In this document: positions 39,853 to 50,583 of the stretch, one piece after another | Position numbering within the stretch: the first letter of the stretch is position 1 | Layout of the letters: every line of letters begins with the position of its first letter | Source of the DNA: Natronospira proteinivora | Lineage (GTDB): Bacteria; Pseudomonadota; Gammaproteobacteria; Natronospirales; Natronospiraceae | Direction of reading: 5' to 3' | Length of the DNA: 64,000 nucleotides | Assembly: GCF_024170465.1 (NCBI RefSeq) | Contig: NZ_JALJYF010000003.1 | Location: 87,237-151,236 of the forward strand | Program-made: the position numbers and the translations under genes | Notes under the pieces: generated by a model | Told to the model about the DNA's origin: nothing | What the model saw: the letters and a program-made list of their open reading frames with translations, nothing else | The model's database searches: none

Positions 39853-41325
39853 TTAACTCTCCGGTGGCACCGCCCCTTCGGTGTCCAGTTCGTCCGGGTC
39901 CACCTCAACATCTTCCACGAATTCCCCAGGCCGTGCGCCCAGTAGGACATTGATCTCTTCAATGTCGACCATGCCCAGGTCGCCCACGGCGGCCTTCAGG
40001 CGCAGCTTGTTGAGCAGAAAATCATACTTGGAGCGGGCATAGCTGGTCTGGGCCTGGAACAGGGCCTGGCGGGCATCCAGCACATCCACCGTGGTCCGGG
40101 TGCCGACTTCAAAACCCGCCTGAGTGGAGGTCAGGGCCGTCTGATTGGACTCCACAGCCTGGGCCAGGGCCTGGACCCGCGAGCGTTCCGACAACAGACC
40201 CAGATAGGCATCCCGGGCCTGGCGCTCGGCCTGGCGGCGCAGGCGTTCCACGCGGCTGGTCTCGGCCAGCATGCGGGAGCGGGCCTGGCTGGTCTGGGCC
40301 ACCACCCGACCGCCCTGGAATATCGGCACTTCCAGAGAAAGCCCAAAGCTGTAGCTGTCGGAGACGCTGCGGCCGGTCTCCCGCATATCCGGCGCCCCGG
40401 CGACATAGGCATCCTCGTCCTGCTCGAAATCGTTGTAACTGGCCGAGAAGTTGAGGGTCGGATAATGTTCGGCACGGGCTTCGGACAGTCGGGATTCGGC
40501 CGCCTGGAGATCGAAACGGGCGGCGATTACCTCCAGATTGTTGGATTGGGCCTGGATGCTCCAGGCCTCCGGGTCGGCCGGGTCCGGCCGGCTGAGGGTC
40601 ATGTCCTCCACGGGGGCTGCCAATTGCCCGGGATAGATGCCAATGATCTCCCGCAGGCTTTCCCGGCGCAGATTGACGGTTCGTTCGGCGTCGATGCGGT
40701 TGGCCACGGCATTGTCATAAGCTGCTCGGGCTTCCTGCACATCGGTAATGGCCACCAAGCCCACTTCGAAACGGCGTTCGGCCCGTTCCTTCTGGCGCTC
40801 AATCGCCTGTTCGTTGGCTTGTGCAGAGGCCTGCTCATCCAGGGCCGCGAGCAGGTCGAAATAGGCTTCGGCGCTTCGGATCACCAGGTCCTGCATGGCG
40901 GTTTCATACTCGGCCTCGGCCGCGGCCACTTCGGAACGGGCCCGCCCCAGGGCCTGAAAGCGGCCCCAGTCGAACAGGGTCTGGTTCAGCGTCAGGTTCA
41001 GGGTGGTGGTATCCGAATGGGTAATAACGGGGTCGGGCAGTTGCACTTCGCCCACGGTCTGGCGCTGGGCTTCCTGGCGGCCGGTACTGTATTCCGCGCT
41101 CAGGGACAGCTGGGGCAGGACATTGGCTCGTTCCAGCGGCCAGGCTTGCTGGGCGGCGTCCCGGTTGGCCCGGGCTTCCTTGATGGCCGGGTCATTGTCC
41201 ACGGCCAGCTGATAAACATCGATCAGGGTCATGGTGTCATTGTCGGCCTGGGCCAGGGCGGGGGCGCTGCCCAGGGCCAGGGCGGTCCCCAGGGCGAGAC
41301 CCAGTGAGAAAAATCGCGGTGACAT
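39853..41325 (-). CDS. tolC: TolC-family outer-membrane efflux/secretion channel
   Basis: 490 residues with signal peptide (SLGLALGTALALGSAPALA). Two tandem outer-membrane-efflux repeats are visible: the first begins DVYQLAVDNDPAIKEARANR, the second near LEVIAARFDLQAAESRLSEA. Each is a long coiled-coil and beta segment, as in E. coli TolC. The C-terminal tail is acidic. ATG 41325 is chosen because AGGAG lies 8 bases upstream. The trimer is the outer-membrane exit for drug efflux and type I secretion. Confidence 0.92.
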   Translation of the reverse strand: MSPRFFSLGLALGTALALGSAPALAQADNDTMTLIDVYQLAVDNDPAIKEARANRDAAQQAWPLERANVLPQLSLSAEYSTGRQEAQRQTVGEVQLPDPVITHSDTTTLNLTLNQTLFDWGRFQALGRARSEVAAAEAEYETAMQDLVIRSAEAYFDLLAALDEQASAQANEQAIERQKERAERRFEVGLVAITDVQEARAAYDNAVANRIDAERTVNLRRESLREIIGIYPGQLAAPVEDMTLSRPDPADPEAWSIQAQSNNLEVIAARFDLQAAESRLSEARAEHYPTLNFSASYNDFEQDEDAYVAGAPDMRETGRSVSDSYSFGLSLEVPIFQGGRVVAQTSQARSRMLAETSRVERLRRQAERQARDAYLGLLSERSRVQALAQAVESNQTALTSTQAGFEVGTRTTVDVLDARQALFQAQTSYARSKYDFLLNKLRLKAAVGDLGMVDIEEINVLLGARPGEFVEDVEVDPDELDTEGAVPPES

Positions 41326-41423
41326 GGTCACGACTCCTTTTGCGATATGGTGTTGTACCCAACTATATCAGTTGATTGGGAGAAATCAACCACTGTGTTG
41401 TGTTTTCATTGCTGCATTCCGGG

Positions 41424-41738
41424 CTAATACCGGGGGATCTGGGGATCGACTTCCCGGGACCAGGCGTCGATACCGCCCTCCAGGTTGAGGACTCTTTCAA
41501 AGCCATTGCGTTCCAGAAAATCTGCCGCCATGGCGCTTCGGATTCCGTGATGGCAGAGCATGATGAGATCCCGCTCCCGGGGTAGTTGCGTCAGGGACTG
41601 AGGTAGCTGGGCCATGGGGATATGCAGGGCAGGGTCCAGTCGGGCCATTTCCAGTTCGGCCGCTTCCCGGACATCCACCAGACAGGCATCGCCTGCGGAG
41701 AGGCGCTGTTGGGCATTGTGGGGGGAGATCCGTTTCAT
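41424..41738 (-). CDS. Single-domain rhodanese-like protein
   Basis: 104 residues. Contains LVDVREAAELEMARL, the active-site Cys loop CHHGIRSAMAADFL and NLEGGIDAW, a standard rhodanese (sulfurtransferase) fold. It lies between tolC and the methyltransferase gene. Its substrate is unknown. Confidence 0.9.
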   Translation of the reverse strand: MKRISPHNAQQRLSAGDACLVDVREAAELEMARLDPALHIPMAQLPQSLTQLPRERDLIMLCHHGIRSAMAADFLERNGFERVLNLEGGIDAWSREVDPQIPRY

Positions 41739-41769
41739 CTTGTCTCCTCCGCCCGGGCCGGATGGGGCT

Positions 41770-44777
<3,008 letters not shown>

Positions 44778-44789
44778 TTGTCATGATGC

Positions 44790-44814
44790 CGGGGTGGGGC
44801 AGGGAAGCCCACCC
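44790..44814. terminator. GC-rich hairpin between thiC and the converging kinase gene
   Basis: GGGGTGGG (44790-44797) and CCCACCCC (44807-44814) make an 8-bp stem. It lies just after thiC and just before the minus-strand stop. No T-tract follows on either strand, so it is a weak terminator candidate. Confidence 0.4.
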
Positions 44815-44819
44815 CAGGT

Positions 44820-45563
44820 TCAGGAGAAGGGCAGTACGGGCTTGTGGTCGCGGAAGGACTTGGCGGTCACTTGTTGGTAGAGCCCTTGGCCCAGGGTTTC
44901 CCGCATCAGCTCGGCGAAGCGTTTTTGCATGGCCGGGCGGTCCCGCCAGTTGTAGATCAGCACTCGCCAGTCCCGCAGCATTCGATTGTGAAAGCGGGGT
45001 GGGAAGCGGAAGGCGCGCATGTCATCCAGATCCACAAAGCTCGCCCCCTGCCGGGTGAAGCGTATGTTGGTCCAGTTCAGGTCGCCATGGACCAGGCCTG
45101 CCCGGTGGATGGCTTGTACCCGCTCGATGATTTGTTTTGCCCCGCTTTCCCATCGAGCATTTTCCATTGGGTACTGACCCAGGTACTCAATCATGTCGGG
45201 TCCGTCCACCAATGTGCCGATGAGGACAGGATCAAAGCGCAGCGGTCCGAATCGCTGTTCAACAAAGGCCACCGCTTGCATGGCCGGGATGCCCAATGCC
45301 GCCAGGCGTTGGCAGGCCCACCAGGAGCGATAGGCCTTGGAAAGACGCAATAGACGGCTTAGCCGTTTACCCAGAGAAGGTGTCCGGTAGCGTTTGATCA
45401 CCAGCTCTGTTGCACCGACCTGAACCCGAGCCACCAGGCTGATGGGTTTGTCCTTGAGGATTTGCGTGATCCGGTCTTGGTCCAGATCCGGCAATTCCGC
45501 CAACAGGGCCTCTAGTTCCGGATGGTCTTCCCAGGTCGGGGCCACGACGATATGTTTGCGCAA
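44820..45563 (-). CDS. Lipopolysaccharide-kinase-family protein
   Basis: 247 residues of the protein-kinase-like LPS kinase (WaaP/KdkA/InaA) fold. An ATP-site Lys in LVIKRYRTPSLGKRLSRLL, a catalytic loop HGDLNWTNIRF and a metal-binding VDLDDM are visible. It is likely to phosphorylate a core sugar or regulate an envelope component. The acceptor is unknown. It converges with thiC. No operon partner is evident. Confidence 0.78.
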   Translation of the reverse strand: MRKHIVVAPTWEDHPELEALLAELPDLDQDRITQILKDKPISLVARVQVGATELVIKRYRTPSLGKRLSRLLRLSKAYRSWWACQRLAALGIPAMQAVAFVEQRFGPLRFDPVLIGTLVDGPDMIEYLGQYPMENARWESGAKQIIERVQAIHRAGLVHGDLNWTNIRFTRQGASFVDLDDMRAFRFPPRFHNRMLRDWRVLIYNWRDRPAMQKRFAELMRETLGQGLYQQVTAKSFRDHKPVLPFS

Positions 45564-45653
45564 GGCGAGTCCTTTGGTGACATGGGCGGCTTGGCGTTGT
45601 CCAATTGCTCATGATACCCAAATCCGGTGGATTGGCGCATCCGGAGGGTGCTC

Positions 45654-46088
45654 ATGGAATCATCCATCTATGAAATGCTGCCCATGCCCGGCTTGCTGGC
45701 GGATCTGATTCTGGTTCTACATGCCGGGATTGTCTTTTTCGTGGTGCTGGGTCAGGTCCTGTTCATGATCGGCGGATTGCTTGACTGGGTCTGGGTACGG
45801 CGATTCTGGATTCGTTTGACGCACCTGCTGCTGATTCTCGTTGTCGTTTTGCAGGCCTGGCTGGGCGCTCTTTGCCCCTTGACCATCTGGGAACATGAGC
45901 TGCGACGGGCGGCGGGGCAGACCCCCCATGATCAAGGCTTTGTGGAGTACTGGCTGGGCCAGCTCATCTATCACGATCTCCCCAGTGAAGTCTTCGTAGT
46001 CCTGTATACGACCTTTGCGCTATTGGTAATTTTTACCTGGTGGTGGATCCCACCGCGCCGTTCTTACCGCTCAGGGTGCAGTGAATAG
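45654..46088 (+). CDS. DUF2784 membrane protein
   Basis: 144 residues with about four hydrophobic helices (LADLILVLHAGIVFFVVLG, LLLILVVVLQAWLGALCPL, VFVVLYTTFALLVIFTWWW). The LTIWEHELRR motif between helices is typical of DUF2784. ATG 45654 has GGAGGG upstream. Its 3' end overlaps the converging prephenate-dehydratase-like gene by 18 bases (46071-46088). Function unknown. Confidence 0.85.
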   Translation: MESSIYEMLPMPGLLADLILVLHAGIVFFVVLGQVLFMIGGLLDWVWVRRFWIRLTHLLLILVVVLQAWLGALCPLTIWEHELRRAAGQTPHDQGFVEYWLGQLIYHDLPSEVFVVLYTTFALLVIFTWWWIPPRRSYRSGCSE

Positions 46089-46631
46089 CTGAAAGTGGGT
46101 CCGATTATCCGGCTGGTCCTGAATATCTTTTCGGATCAGGGGAAGTCCATGGAAGCAAGCTGCCTGCACGGAGGCGATGGCGGCGGCGTTGCCTTGTCCG
46201 CGGACCCGGAGCAGGCTGAGGCTGTTGGCTGTGTCTTCTTCTTCCACAGCTTGGAGCTTGGGGTGCTGTGACAGAAATTGCTGGCACTGGGCCAGTGCTG
46301 CCGGATGGGAGTGAACCGTCCGAAGGGCGCTTTCATCCGCGCCTGGCAGGCCCACCAGGCAATGGCGTACGGGAAGCCAGAGGCTGGCACGATGCACAAG
46401 CCTGGACTTTTTCAATAAGTCCTGTATGCCGGGTATGGGGCCGATATGGCTGTTTTCCACCGGCAGCAGAACCGCATCAGCATGCCCTTGCATCAGTTCA
46501 TTCAATACCTCGGGAAATCCGGCGAGAAAGCGATAGTGGATATCATCTTCCGCTTGTTCGAGCAGTGTCCGGGCTGCCTGATGACTGAATGAACAAGGGC
46601 CACCCTGAATGGCGAGACGCAGGCGGCTCAT
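46071..46631 (-). CDS. Prephenate dehydratase-like protein without ACT domain
   Basis: 186 residues covering only the PDT catalytic fold. It has IQGGPCSFSHQAA (residues 8-20), LPVENSHIGPI (56-66) and VHSHPAALAQCQQFL (106-120). The ending is DNRTHFQLF, where the usual catalytic Thr-Arg-Phe is Thr-His-Phe (178-180). The C-terminal ACT regulatory domain for phenylalanine is missing. The start overlaps the chorismate mutase stop as ATGA. It may be a feedback-insensitive dehydratase or a changed enzyme; activity cannot be read from sequence. Confidence 0.85.
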   Translation of the reverse strand: MSRLRLAIQGGPCSFSHQAARTLLEQAEDDIHYRFLAGFPEVLNELMQGHADAVLLPVENSHIGPIPGIQDLLKKSRLVHRASLWLPVRHCLVGLPGADESALRTVHSHPAALAQCQQFLSQHPKLQAVEEEDTANSLSLLRVRGQGNAAAIASVQAACFHGLPLIRKDIQDQPDNRTHFQLFTAP

Positions 46632-46930
46632 GACGGATTCCTTGCGGTCGGATACTCTGTGTCCTGGCATTGAGCTTGATGTCGTCGGGATTCCTGCATG
46701 AGTAGTTCGAAAATGCGTTGGGCGGCACTGTCACTGATGGGGCCGTTATTACCCATGGTGATTCTCAGGCAAAGTTGCCGCTCGCGGGCTTCATCCCGGC
46801 AAGCCAGGCCGTCCCGGGCCTTGATGTATCCGATCTCCCGGGTGAGGGCAATCCGTTGATTGATCAGATCCAGCAATGTCTGGTCCATGACATCAATCAG
46901 CCGACGCATGGCGTTTAGGTCTTCCTGCAT
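46628..46930 (-). CDS. Chorismate mutase, AroQ class
   Basis: 100 residues, all helical. The CM_2 pattern is visible: MRRLIDVMDQTLLDLINQRI, REIGYIKARDG, and RDEARERQLCLRI with AQRIFELLMQESRRHQ. It rearranges chorismate to prephenate. ATG 46930 follows GAGGAG at a good distance and starts MQEDLNAM. It is coupled to the PDT-like gene, so the pair is like a PheA split into two chains. It sits behind a leader-peptide attenuator. Confidence 0.88.
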   Translation of the reverse strand: MQEDLNAMRRLIDVMDQTLLDLINQRIALTREIGYIKARDGLACRDEARERQLCLRITMGNNGPISDSAAQRIFELLMQESRRHQAQCQDTEYPTARNPS

Positions 46931-46957
46931 GGTGTCGCTCCTCTTTTTTCCGGGCAC

Positions 46958-46990
46958 AAAAAAAACCGGCCGCGATTCTGTCGCGGCCGG
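46958..46990 (-). terminator. Attenuator terminator in the leader of the chorismate mutase operon
   Basis: On the minus strand CCGGCCGCG (46990-46982), loop ACAGAAT, CGCGGCCGG (46974-46966), then eight T's (46965-46958). It lies upstream of the mutase ATG, so it would stop transcription before the genes. It forms the 3:4 hairpin of an attenuator. Confidence 0.88.
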
Positions 46991-47073
46991 CTTTGGAAGG
47001 GTGCTTGGTGGTCTTGTTGCTATCCTATACCCGCGCACACCTCAGCCGACCGCTTCTTCCAAAGAAGAAGCGG
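46983..47073 (-). promoter_or_regulatory. Alternative (antiterminator) RNA structure of the Phe/Tyr attenuator
   Basis: Two mutually exclusive pairings are visible. Hairpin 1:2 is CCGCTTCTTC (47073-47064), loop TTTG, GAAGAAGCGG (47059-47050), a perfect 10-bp stem over the Phe codons. Antiterminator 2:3 pairs GCGGTCGGCT (47053-47044) with AGCCGGCCGC (46992-46983), 10 pairs with one G-U. Segment 3 is also the left arm of the terminator. A ribosome stalled at the Phe codons would hide segment 1 and favour 2:3, allowing read-through. Confidence 0.8.
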
Positions 47074-47111
47074 CTGCTAAAATAATAAAAGTTGCGCGGA
47101 TAAACGGTCAC
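47025..47111 (-). CDS. Phe/Tyr-rich leader peptide (pheL-like)
   Basis: A 28-codon frame, GTG 47111 to TAG 47025. It contains NFYYF followed three codons later by FFF, in total five Phe and three Tyr codons. A weak AAAGG lies about 11 bases upstream of the GTG. It ends within 35 bases of the terminator stem. Composition and position match attenuation leader peptides; it is too short for ordinary gene calling. The start codon is the least certain part. Confidence 0.75.
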   Translation of the reverse strand: MTVYPRNFYYFSSRFFFGRSGRLRCARV

Positions 47112-47150
47112 GTTGCGTGTGGCCTTTTGTCTTTCGCTGGCGATGTTCCG

Positions 47151-47179
47151 AGTATCGGCAAGGCATCGGCCGGGGTCAA
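47151..47179 (-). promoter_or_regulatory. Promoter of the leader peptide / chorismate mutase operon
   Basis: On the minus strand TTGACC (47179-47174), a 17-base spacer and GATACT (47156-47151). Transcription would begin about 35 bases before the leader GTG. Spacing is ideal for sigma-70. Confidence 0.7.
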
Positions 47180-47393
47180 GGCCCCCGGGTATACCGCTTT
47201 GGAATATGGCCTCGTCCGTACCCTATGCTGCGGCCTTCCCCCGGGCATGAGTACGCCTCTCCAGCCCCTTGCTTGACCCCGGGTGACGATGTACTAAGCT
47301 TGGGCACCGCTTGAAGCTCGGTCCTGCTGAAACAGGGGCTTCGACAACCGCCTGGTGCCGGACCTTCGGCCCCCAAAAATAGAGAGATTCCCA

Positions 47394-47870
47394 ATGATGC
47401 GATCCTTTTTGCTCGGATGCCTACTTTGTTTTGCCTTGTTGTCTTTGATGGCCTGTTCCGCCGATGAGGGGAATGATGCCGAGCCGGAGGCCCTGCCGGC
47501 CCCCGACAATGTTTCGGCGCCGCCGGAGACGGCCGAGCAGTCCGATTCCGGCTTGGCCTGGATTGTGCTGGAGCCGGGGTATGGGGATGTGCATCCCCGC
47601 CCGGAAGACCGGGTCGTGGTGCATTACAGTGGCTGGACCACCGACGGCGAGATGTTTGACAGTTCGCGGCTGCGGGGCGAGCCGGCCGAGTTCCCCCTGG
47701 GCCAGCTCATCGAAGGTTGGGTCGAAGGTATCCAATTGATGACTGAGGGCGAGCAACGGCGCTTCTGGATCCCCGGTGAGCTGGCCTACGATGAACGCCC
47801 TGACCGGCCGGATGCGCCCAAGGGCATGCTGGTTTTCGATGTGGAGCTGATAGAGATCCTCGAGGACTGA
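47394..47870 (+). CDS. FKBP-type peptidyl-prolyl isomerase lipoprotein
   Basis: 158 residues. Type II signal with lipobox LLSLMAC near residue 21, then an acidic Ala/Pro linker. The FKBP core has VVVHYSGWTTDGEMFDSS, FPLGQLIEGWVEGIQLM, RRFWIPGELAYDER and MLVFDVELIEI. It is probably anchored to a membrane facing the periplasm and helps fold envelope proteins. Two adjacent ATG codons (47394, 47397) are possible starts. It is divergent from the mutase operon. Confidence 0.9.
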   Translation: MMRSFLLGCLLCFALLSLMACSADEGNDAEPEALPAPDNVSAPPETAEQSDSGLAWIVLEPGYGDVHPRPEDRVVVHYSGWTTDGEMFDSSRLRGEPAEFPLGQLIEGWVEGIQLMTEGEQRRFWIPGELAYDERPDRPDAPKGMLVFDVELIEILED

Positions 47871-47925
47871 ATCGAGCTTTGTCATTGAATGGTTTGCATC
47901 ATTGGAAACATAAGGAGTTTGAATA

Positions 47926-48183
47926 ATGGCAGCATTTCTTGCAGTGGTGGCCTTGGGTGCCCTGATATCCTACGCCATTATGACTTGGCGTGATGACAAT
48001 GCCTGGGTAAGACGGCTGGCGAGAGTCGGGGTGTCCGTACTGGTACTGGGGATACTGCTGGAAGTCGTAGTCAACCTCACCACAGTCTTTCCTCTGCAGC
48101 CGGGCTGGTCATTTATGCTGGGCACCGCCCTGGCCTTCGGCTTTGCCTTTCCGGGCATGCTCATCCATGCCATGCCCAAATAA
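47926..48183 (+). CDS. Small two- to three-helix membrane protein
   Basis: 85 residues, nearly all hydrophobic: FLAVVALGALISYAIMTW, VGVSVLVLGILLEVVVNLTT and MLGTALAFGFAFPGMLIHA. AAGGAG lies upstream of ATG 47926. No family recognised. It may be read with the FKBP gene, 55 bases upstream. Confidence 0.65.
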   Translation: MAAFLAVVALGALISYAIMTWRDDNAWVRRLARVGVSVLVLGILLEVVVNLTTVFPLQPGWSFMLGTALAFGFAFPGMLIHAMPK

Positions 48184-48196
48184 TCTGGATAGATTA

Positions 48197-48220
48197 TCCC
48201 CTATGAGCTAGGATAGGGGA
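48197..48220. promoter_or_regulatory. Perfect inverted repeat upstream of the surface-protein operon
   Basis: TCCCCTAT (48197-48204) and ATAGGGGA (48213-48220), separated by 8 bases. It is either a weak terminator for the small membrane protein (no strong T-run) or an operator for the operon that starts at 48340. Confidence 0.45.
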
Positions 48221-48339
48221 CAGCAATTATAAGTTAAGTTCTTTCATGCTTGGCAGTATTCGTGGGGTTCTCTATCGGTTTCCGACCCATTGAATGTCGG
48301 GCATGTGATGGAACGATGGATCAAGCCAGGGAGGTGGCA

Positions 48340-50052
48340 GTGAAGCAATCTCGACGTTCCCATTTTTCCACCGGGCAGCGCTTTTTTCCGCAAATGGCCG
48401 CTCTGGCCTGTTTGTTGCTCTCTCCTCTGGCGGTCGCGCAACCGGATCTTCAGATTAATGACGATTTCGATCTCGTCATCGACCAAGACGGGGACGGAGA
48501 GGTGCGTCGTGGCGATACGCTGGAATTCGAGCTGACCGTCACCAACCAGGGCGACGGCAATGCCTTGGCAGTGGAAATCGATAATGAACTCCACGAGCAC
48601 CTGGATCTGGACGTCGACTCCATCCAGATCTCTCCCATCGCCGTGGATGATGACTACCCCGAAGTCCCCGGTAACAGCACTTTTCCCGTCTCTGCCGGCG
48701 ACGGCCTGCTGGCCAATGATCGCGCCCTCTATCCGGAAGGGGGCAGCCCGCCGGGCCTGGAAGTGGATGTGGCCGACAGCGACAACAACAGCGCCGAGGG
48801 CGGCAGTGTCTCCATCAATGCCGACGGTAGTTTTGAATATACCCCGCCCAATGATTATCAGGGGTCGGACAGCTTCAGCTATACCCTGGTCAATGACCAT
48901 GGGCTCAGCGATATCGCGACGGTCCATCTGGAAGTCACAGATCCGGTGCTCTATGTCAGCAACAGCAGCAGCACGGGAATTTCCGCCTGCGACAACACCC
49001 CTTATTCTGACATTCAGTCCGCCATTGACGCCTTCGATGACGAAGACGAGATCCGAGTCTGTGCCGGTAGCGGCACCTACGAGCTGGATCAGACCCTGCT
49101 GGTGAGCGATGGGATAGTGCTCCTGGGCGAGCCTACCTGGCGCGGCACAGGCAGTCGCCCTACCATTCAGGCGGGCGGCGGTCACGATGGCGACAGCCCA
49201 CTGGTTGAGCTGTTCGATGACATTCATGTCGAAGGATTCGAGTTCGACATGATCGCTGGGCGGACCATCGATATGGATCAGAGTGAGGATGTGTTGATTC
49301 GGAATAACCGGTTCTTTACATCAGATACGAATCTCGAAAAAGTCGAGCACATTATTCGTATGGGTCCTGAGGGCGACCATGAAAGCCGTGAAGGTTGGTT
49401 GGCTATTGTCGGGAATGAGTTTGAGTTGGCCGACCTAAAAGTTGAGCGGGGTGTTTATGCACACTCAATCGGTAGTGCCCATGAAGTGCTAGTTGAAGAT
49501 AATGAGTTCACGGGCGGTAAGTATGATCGCCTCGTTCGTTTGCGATCGAATACTAACAATCCGGGGGACCTGGTCGCGGAAATCAGGGGGAATACTGCAA
49601 ATGTGGCCCCGGATCTGGAGCTGGCCGGTTCATCCGTCATCGACGTTCTAGGGAGGGGGGGGATTGACGTTCACATTGAAGATAACTTCATCAGGATTTT
49701 AGGGGATCTGACTGCTGGTGATGTGGTTGACGGGATCGCCTTTGAATCCGGTCTGGAAACCGAATATTGCATAGTCCTGGATGGGAACGATGTGCTCTTC
49801 GACTCAAAAGAAGGTGATGAAGCTGAATACTTTTTCTTAAGAGCGGAGCTGAATCCTTCAGAGCCGTTTTATTTGGTCGGACTTGAGGAATCTACATTTG
49901 AGAAGCTGGAAGAGTTTGTTCGAGATCAGGACGCGAATGGCTCTGATGTCACCGTGATTGCTGCGCGTGGGCAAGACTTTGATGCTGATGATGTTGTCGC
50001 CCCAGCACCAGGAGGGTGTCGGACGATTGAAAATGTGCCAGCCTTTGACTGA
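48340..50052 (+). CDS. Secreted protein with cadherin-like (Big_9) and right-handed beta-helix domains
   Basis: 570 residues, exported (ALACLLLSPLAVAQ). Residues about 40-95 resemble a DUF11 strand domain (LEFELTVTNQGDGNALAVEI). About 105-200 form a tandem-95/cadherin-like domain (GDGLLANDRAL, GSFEYTPPNDYQGSDSFSYT). About 215-540 look like a beta-helix (DIQSAIDAFDDEDEIRVCAG, then repeated IRNNRF / VEDNEF turns). No C-terminal anchor. Start GTG 48340 is chosen because GGGAGG lies 5 bases upstream. The 3' half looks AT-richer than its neighbours. First gene of the surface operon; function unknown. Confidence 0.75.
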   Translation: MKQSRRSHFSTGQRFFPQMAALACLLLSPLAVAQPDLQINDDFDLVIDQDGDGEVRRGDTLEFELTVTNQGDGNALAVEIDNELHEHLDLDVDSIQISPIAVDDDYPEVPGNSTFPVSAGDGLLANDRALYPEGGSPPGLEVDVADSDNNSAEGGSVSINADGSFEYTPPNDYQGSDSFSYTLVNDHGLSDIATVHLEVTDPVLYVSNSSSTGISACDNTPYSDIQSAIDAFDDEDEIRVCAGSGTYELDQTLLVSDGIVLLGEPTWRGTGSRPTIQAGGGHDGDSPLVELFDDIHVEGFEFDMIAGRTIDMDQSEDVLIRNNRFFTSDTNLEKVEHIIRMGPEGDHESREGWLAIVGNEFELADLKVERGVYAHSIGSAHEVLVEDNEFTGGKYDRLVRLRSNTNNPGDLVAEIRGNTANVAPDLELAGSSVIDVLGRGGIDVHIEDNFIRILGDLTAGDVVDGIAFESGLETEYCIVLDGNDVLFDSKEGDEAEYFFLRAELNPSEPFYLVGLEESTFEKLEEFVRDQDANGSDVTVIAARGQDFDADDVVAPAPGGCRTIENVPAFD

Positions 50053-50067
50053 ATAGGAGAATAAAAA

Positions 50068-50565
50068 ATGGCAGAGCCATTTCTCGGTGAGATCCGCATG
50101 ATGGGGTTTTCTTTTGCCCCCAGGGGCTGGGCCCATTGTGATGGGCAATCCCTGCCTGTGTCCCAGAATCAGGCCCTGTATTCCTTATTGGGAAATCAGT
50201 TTGGCGGTAATCACACCACTTTCAATTTGCCGGATTTGCGAGGGCGTGCGCCGGTCCACCAGGACAAGAACCAACCCTTGGGCAGTCAGGGTGGAGAAAG
50301 CGCGCATACCTTGACGGTAAACGAGTTGCCGTCGCACCGGCATAAGGTGGTGGTGGCTTCCGGTGAGAAAAGCAATGATCCCCGCAATCAATATATCGGC
50401 CAGGCGGATGACTATTACTACGCCGGTGACACCCCCGGTGGGGGCACCATGGATTCATCCACCGTGTCCGCCGAGGGGAGCGGTCAGCCCCACGACAATA
50501 TGCAGCCCTATTCCGTTGTGCCTTTCTGTATCGCCTTGCAGGGTATCTACCCCACGCGGGATTGA
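50068..50565 (+). CDS. Tail-collar domain (MdpB-like) protein 1
   Basis: 165 residues. N-terminus FLGEIRMMGFSFAPRGWAHC then DGQSLPVSQNQALYSLLGNQ, FGGNHTTFNLPDLRGRAPVH, and C-terminal QPHDNMQPYSVVPFCIALQG, the full tail-collar/microcystin-dependent pattern. AGGAG precedes ATG 50068. It lies 15 bases after the beta-helix gene and is one of three paralogs in a row. There are no other phage genes here, so it is not a tail fibre of a local prophage. The role of this family outside phages is poorly known. Confidence 0.88.
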   Translation: MAEPFLGEIRMMGFSFAPRGWAHCDGQSLPVSQNQALYSLLGNQFGGNHTTFNLPDLRGRAPVHQDKNQPLGSQGGESAHTLTVNELPSHRHKVVVASGEKSNDPRNQYIGQADDYYYAGDTPGGGTMDSSTVSAEGSGQPHDNMQPYSVVPFCIALQGIYPTRD

Positions 50566-50583
50566 ATTGCTCAGGAGTCTTTG

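Noticed and set aside
44790..44814. Strong intrinsic terminator after thiC
   Set aside because: The stem is good but no T-tract follows on either strand, so it is listed only as a weak candidate.
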